Source: Sedimentisphaerales bacterium
GTDB lineage: Bacteria; Planctomycetota; Phycisphaerae; Sedimentisphaerales; SG8-4
Assembly (NCBI GenBank): GCA_016928975.1
Contig: JAFGJR010000096.1
Location: 1 to 8,083 of the forward strand
Reading direction: 5' to 3'
DNA: 8,083 nucleotides
In this document: one piece after another, positions 5,428-8,083 of the stretch
Position numbering within the stretch: position 1 is the stretch's first letter
Layout: each line of letters opens with the position of its first letter
Made by a program: the position numbers and the translations under genes
Notes under the pieces: model-generated
Databases searched by the model: none
Seen by the model: the letters and a program-made list of their open reading frames with translations, nothing else
What the model was told of the DNA's origin: nothing

Positions 5428-7566
5428 ATACCACGGCGTGGCCGGCTCGCCCACCGCAATGCGGAATGCACCATCAGTCCTCTCGGCCGGGATCGGCTCG
5501 GCCAGAGGTGTTGCGCCGCTATCAAGCGGGACGGCTTCGATCTGTCTGGCCGACTCGATGCTTCGCAGGGTCACAAACCCTCTGACGGGCTCGATGAGCG
5601 TGGGCGCGGTCCCCCAGTCGGTAAGGGTCGTCCTTTTGTCGTTCCACTTCATGCCGGTATTGGCGGAGCGGGCGGTGGTTACCAACAGTAGCCGGTCCGC
5701 CTGGGAGATCGGCTTGTCGTCCAGTGAAGTGACGACGACCGCACAGAATTCGTTCTCGACAGTGACCGCCAGATGGGTCAGCGGTCTCTCCACGTGCTTC
5801 AGGAACCCGATGAGAGCCTGGGACTTGTTCGTGTCTATCGTCACGTACCCTTGTCTTGCCCCGTCGCGATGCCAGGCAAGCTGGCTGGTGTCGGAGACGA
5901 TTGTGTCCGTTGAGCTCGCAGTTGGGTAAGGTCCGCCGGATTTGTCGAAATCCCGGATTCGCGTCGCGTGCACAAGCGCGAGGGCCGGGCTGAAGCCGGG
6001 AGTGAAAAATGGCCGCCGCGAAGAGGCCAGGCGAATACTCTCGCGGACCTCCTCCGGTGAGTAGGACCGGCAGAGGGTCTCTTTCGCCGGTTGCACGTCG
6101 CCGCGCAGGAACGTGCACGCCCCGGCGGCGAGGTTCATCATCTTCACCGGGTCGCTCTGGATCTCGAAATGACTGGGCATCCGCGGGCTCCAGTCGGCGG
6201 CGGCTTTGTGCTCGAACGTGTAGAAGAACACGCCGTCCCAGTCATGGAAGGCCGCGTATGCGCCGAGGATGCCGATCCCTTCACACGCGTATTCGTTCGG
6301 GAACGGATGGTTGATCTCCGACACGGTGTAGGGCTTGCCCGCCACCGGAGATCGCGACAACTGCACGACCGTGGAATTCAGAGGATCGTCGACCATCGGG
6401 GTATTACCGATCGAGAAGCCTCGCTTTCCGGTCTTTGGGTCGGTGGTATGGCTCGGGTGCTGCCAATAGACGTGGCCGTCGACGATGTCACACTGCGAGG
6501 CGGAGGTCAGGAGCAGATAGCCGCTGTTGTAGTGATTGTGGTCGCTTGTGCCGGCAATCAGCGACTCCACGCCCAGGTCATTCTTCAAGTAGTCATACAT
6601 GCCCTTGAAATACGCTTGTTCGAGGTGCATGTAGAATGCCGCCTCGGCATGGAATCGTTTGGCCGGTGCGTTTTTGAATTGTGACCTGGTGAGTCGGGGG
6701 ACCGGCTCGCCCTCCGCCACGCCCGCCGTCTTGCGAAGCTCGCTCAGCTCTTCCGTCTTGAGCGTCTGCCGCAGCCAGTCGTTGTATTTGGTCGTCAGCT
6801 CCTCGGCGTACCAGGCGGTGATGTCGGTCCACGTGCCGGGGTTCCTCTGCGTGTTCTTGCCGAGCAGCCGGTCACTGAACCACGCCTCGACGATGGAATT
6901 CTCGTTGACCAGCTCCACAATAGCCACGGCCGGCTCATGGCGATACTCATGGCCGGTATATGCATTGCGATGCGTCAGAAGCTGCCGAGCATATTCCTTG
7001 TGCAGCATCTGGATGTGCTCATCGAAGTAGTTCACGGCTTTGGCGAAACCAAGGTACTCATAGTCCCTCACGCCGTCGCCCTTGCGGAAAGTCCGTCCCA
7101 CGTTGAGGTTCAGGTTCGTATAGATGCCGCGTTTCTTCAGTTCCGCGACGAAGTAGTCCAGTATGTCCAGTTGATTCGGATCGAGCGAGCGTGTACTGTC
7201 GCTGCCTCGCACAAACAGGCTCGCCGACCAGTTTGAGTCCAGAAAGTGGAATCGCACGCAATTGATCCCGAACCGTGCCAGATGAGCCGCGACAACCGGG
7301 GCATCGGCCTTCGATGGAAAGCACGCCGACCCGGTGACATTCACGCCCCAGATTCTGAATCGCTTCCCATCCGCTGTCACCAGGTGCCCGTCCTTGATCC
7401 CGATAGGCCCATCCTTGCCCGCCGGCGCGCGGAGAAACGAAGACAGATCGACCAACGGCGCGGAGTTGTCCCGCCAGTTCATCGCAAACGGCTGCATCGT
7501 CACTTCGCCATTGGCCACCACTGACGGCATGAACACTCCAAGCAGCGGGATCAGCAGACACCTCAT
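5407..7566 (-). CDS. Secreted GH5-like (clan GH-A) glycoside hydrolase
   Basis: A 719-residue protein starting at the ATG at 7566-7564, with AAAGGG (7579-7574) 7 bases upstream as ribosome binding site. The N-terminus 'MRCLLIPLLGVFMPSVVANG' is a short signal peptide with a weak charged start; the cysteine at residue 3 is not in a lipobox. The middle resembles a clan GH-A (beta/alpha)8 barrel: 'FRIWGVNVTG' (first strand), 'INCVRFHFLD', 'GIYTNLNLNVG', a putative acid/base E222 in 'ELVNENS' at the expected strand-4 end, 'DGHVYWQHPSH', and a putative nucleophile E417 in 'YTVSEINHPFPNEY'. After the barrel, roughly 230 residues (about 490-719) look beta-rich and may be an accessory domain; its start is 'LRGDVQPAKETLCRSYSPEE'. 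It probably cleaves an extracellular polysaccharide, but the substrate and exact GH family or subfamily are not readable from sequence. Confidence 0.82.
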   Translation of the reverse strand: MRCLLIPLLGVFMPSVVANGEVTMQPFAMNWRDNSAPLVDLSSFLRAPAGKDGPIGIKDGHLVTADGKRFRIWGVNVTGSACFPSKADAPVVAAHLARFGINCVRFHFLDSNWSASLFVRGSDSTRSLDPNQLDILDYFVAELKKRGIYTNLNLNVGRTFRKGDGVRDYEYLGFAKAVNYFDEHIQMLHKEYARQLLTHRNAYTGHEYRHEPAVAIVELVNENSIVEAWFSDRLLGKNTQRNPGTWTDITAWYAEELTTKYNDWLRQTLKTEELSELRKTAGVAEGEPVPRLTRSQFKNAPAKRFHAEAAFYMHLEQAYFKGMYDYLKNDLGVESLIAGTSDHNHYNSGYLLLTSASQCDIVDGHVYWQHPSHTTDPKTGKRGFSIGNTPMVDDPLNSTVVQLSRSPVAGKPYTVSEINHPFPNEYACEGIGILGAYAAFHDWDGVFFYTFEHKAAADWSPRMPSHFEIQSDPVKMMNLAAGACTFLRGDVQPAKETLCRSYSPEEVRESIRLASSRRPFFTPGFSPALALVHATRIRDFDKSGGPYPTASSTDTIVSDTSQLAWHRDGARQGYVTIDTNKSQALIGFLKHVERPLTHLAVTVENEFCAVVVTSLDDKPISQADRLLLVTTARSANTGMKWNDKRTTLTDWGTAPTLIEPVRGFVTLRSIESARQIEAVPLDSGATPLAEPIPAERTDGAFRIAVGEPATPWYLIRIAR

Positions 7567-7618
7567 CGTGACACCCTTTCATCTATGCCGTGTACTTGTC
7601 CAACGACAGCCTACCTGT

Positions 7619-7654
7619 CTCGACGCTTCGAGGCAACACTATGGCAGGTTGCCT
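7619..7654. promoter_or_regulatory. Inverted repeats, possible operator, in the divergent promoter region
   Basis: AGGCAAC (7631-7637) and GTTGCCT (7648-7654) form a perfect 7-bp dyad with a 10-base spacer, about one helical turn, as in many regulator binding sites. It overlaps a second dyad, CTCGA/TCGAG (7619-7623 and 7628-7632, 4-base spacer). A third, GACAG/CTGTC (7605-7609 and 7615-7619), lies next to it. They sit between the divergent starts of the hydrolase and the toroid gene. No regulator gene lies in the window, so a role as operator is inferred only from position and symmetry. Confidence 0.35.
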
Positions 7655-7662
7655 TCTCATCA

Positions 7663-7691
7663 TTGTTCTTCTTGGCAAGCGGTGTTATGAT
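7663..7691 (+). promoter_or_regulatory. Candidate promoter for the toroid protein gene
   Basis: TTGTTC (7663-7668) and TATGAT (7686-7691, 5 of 6 matches to the -10 consensus) are separated by 17 bases. Transcription would start near 7698, leaving a leader of about 29 bases before the ATG at 7727. The -35 box is poor. Confidence 0.35.
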
Positions 7692-7726
7692 CGTTCCTGT
7701 CAGGAGAGTCTATCGGCGGACTGGAC

Positions 7727-8083
7727 ATGGTGAGAAGTGCATATGTCGCGGATACTGAGGCCGTGCTCGCGCGACGGCGTGACAACGGCGGGGATTACTG
7801 GGCCACAGCGGATGGGCGCCTCGCGGTCGGCGCTCCGTTCAGCACGCTCGGCTCACTGCTGATCCTTCACGAGCTGCGCGTGGCTCGCACCCACGAGGCG
7901 GTCAAAGGCGGGCTCCAACTCATCCTCGACGCCTGGCGAGAGGACGGTCGGTTCCGGTTGGCGCCCAGCGGCTCGTTGTACCCTTGCAGCACGGCGGATG
8001 CGGCCAGAGTGCTGTGTCATTTCGGTTACGCGCGCGACCGCCGACTCCAACAGACGTTCGCCCACCTGCTGGAGATTCAGCAC
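7727..8083 (+). CDS. Alpha/alpha-toroid protein (squalene cyclase/prenyltransferase-fold-like), 3'-truncated by window edge
   Basis: An ATG at 7727-7729 opens 119 codons with no stop to the window end. An in-frame TGA at 7688 bounds the frame upstream, and a GGCGGA six bases before the ATG is a plausible ribosome binding site. The protein begins 'MVRSAYVADTEAVLARRRDN'. It continues with helical-hairpin repeats: 'FSTLGSLLILHEL', 'AVKGGLQLILDAWREDGRF', 'YPCSTADAARVLCHFGY' and 'QQTFAHLLEIQH'. Spaced helices of this kind, with 'W/F...DGRF' and 'T(A)AARVL' signatures, are typical of alpha/alpha-toroid proteins annotated as prenyltransferase or terpenoid-cyclase-like. No signal peptide is evident, so it is likely cytoplasmic. 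The catalytic DXDD-type or zinc-binding residues, if any, would lie downstream, so activity cannot be judged. It is divergent from the hydrolase gene. Confidence 0.65.
   Translation, partial: MVRSAYVADTEAVLARRRDNGGDYWATADGRLAVGAPFSTLGSLLILHELRVARTHEAVKGGLQLILDAWREDGRFRLAPSGSLYPCSTADAARVLCHFGYARDRRLQQTFAHLLEIQH

Noticed and set aside
5522..7582. Several long open frames on both strands within the hydrolase gene (5522-6118 -, 6091-6684 +, 7058-7582 -)
   Set aside because: They are shadows of the 719-codon hydrolase frame, which has a signal peptide, paired catalytic glutamates and a ribosome binding site.
7853..8083. A minus-strand open frame reaching the window end
   Set aside because: The opposite strand carries an uninterrupted 119-codon frame from a good ATG with recognisable toroid repeats, so this is its antisense shadow.
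1..8083. CRISPR array, tRNA, rRNA or transposase
   Set aside because: I saw no regularly spaced repeats, no cloverleaf with conserved T-loop, no rRNA signatures and no transposase motif on either strand.

Overview
The window looks like GC-rich chromosomal DNA from a Planctomycetota-type bacterium. I infer this from the LamG protein with 'YYWRVDE...VWSF' repeats, a secreted clan GH-A-like glycoside hydrolase, a Tat-exported aldo/keto reductase and a STAND-NTPase/TPR protein, a mix typical of Phycisphaerae/Sedimentisphaerales-like genomes. This is a lineage inference from protein style; no rRNA or marker gene is present.

Layout. (1) 1-1891, +: the 3' part of a STAND (NB-ARC-like) ATPase with a C-terminal TPR array; its start lies outside the window. 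(2) 1892-2033: a convergent intergenic gap with a dispersed 'GTCATTGCGAA...GAAGCAATCTCCC' type repeat and a strong 9-bp hairpin that could terminate both flanking genes. (3) 2034-3890, -: a secreted LamG / fibronectin-III-like / C-terminal beta-domain surface protein, with a near-consensus sigma70 promoter at 4001-4028 and a structured leader of about 100 nt. (4) 3891-4409: an intergenic region holding that promoter, a 90-nt diverged copy of the 3' end of gene 1 (a gene remnant), and a palindromic repeat fragment. (5) 4410-5405, +: a Tat-signal aldo/keto reductase with an intact D-Y-K-H tetrad. (6) 5407-7566, -: a secreted 719-residue GH5-like hydrolase, convergent with the reductase and separated from it by one base. 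(7) 7567-7726: a divergent regulatory gap with dyads and a candidate promoter. (8) 7727-8083, +: the first 119 codons of an alpha/alpha-toroid (squalene cyclase/prenyltransferase-fold-like) protein that runs out of the window.

How the genes relate. The LamG protein, hydrolase and reductase all carry export signals and would act outside the cytoplasm, consistent with a polysaccharide-degrading lifestyle. They are not in one operon: the strand order is +, -, +, -, +. The STAND protein is a cytoplasmic signalling/conflict-type ATPase with no visible functional link to the others.

Most notable observation: the last 26 codons plus stop and a few downstream bases of the STAND gene recur 2.3 kb away, in the same orientation and at about 87% identity, on the far side of the oppositely oriented LamG gene. 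This points to recombination at a conserved 3' tail of this gene family. I see no CRISPR array, tRNA, rRNA, transposase or complete undescribed multi-gene system.
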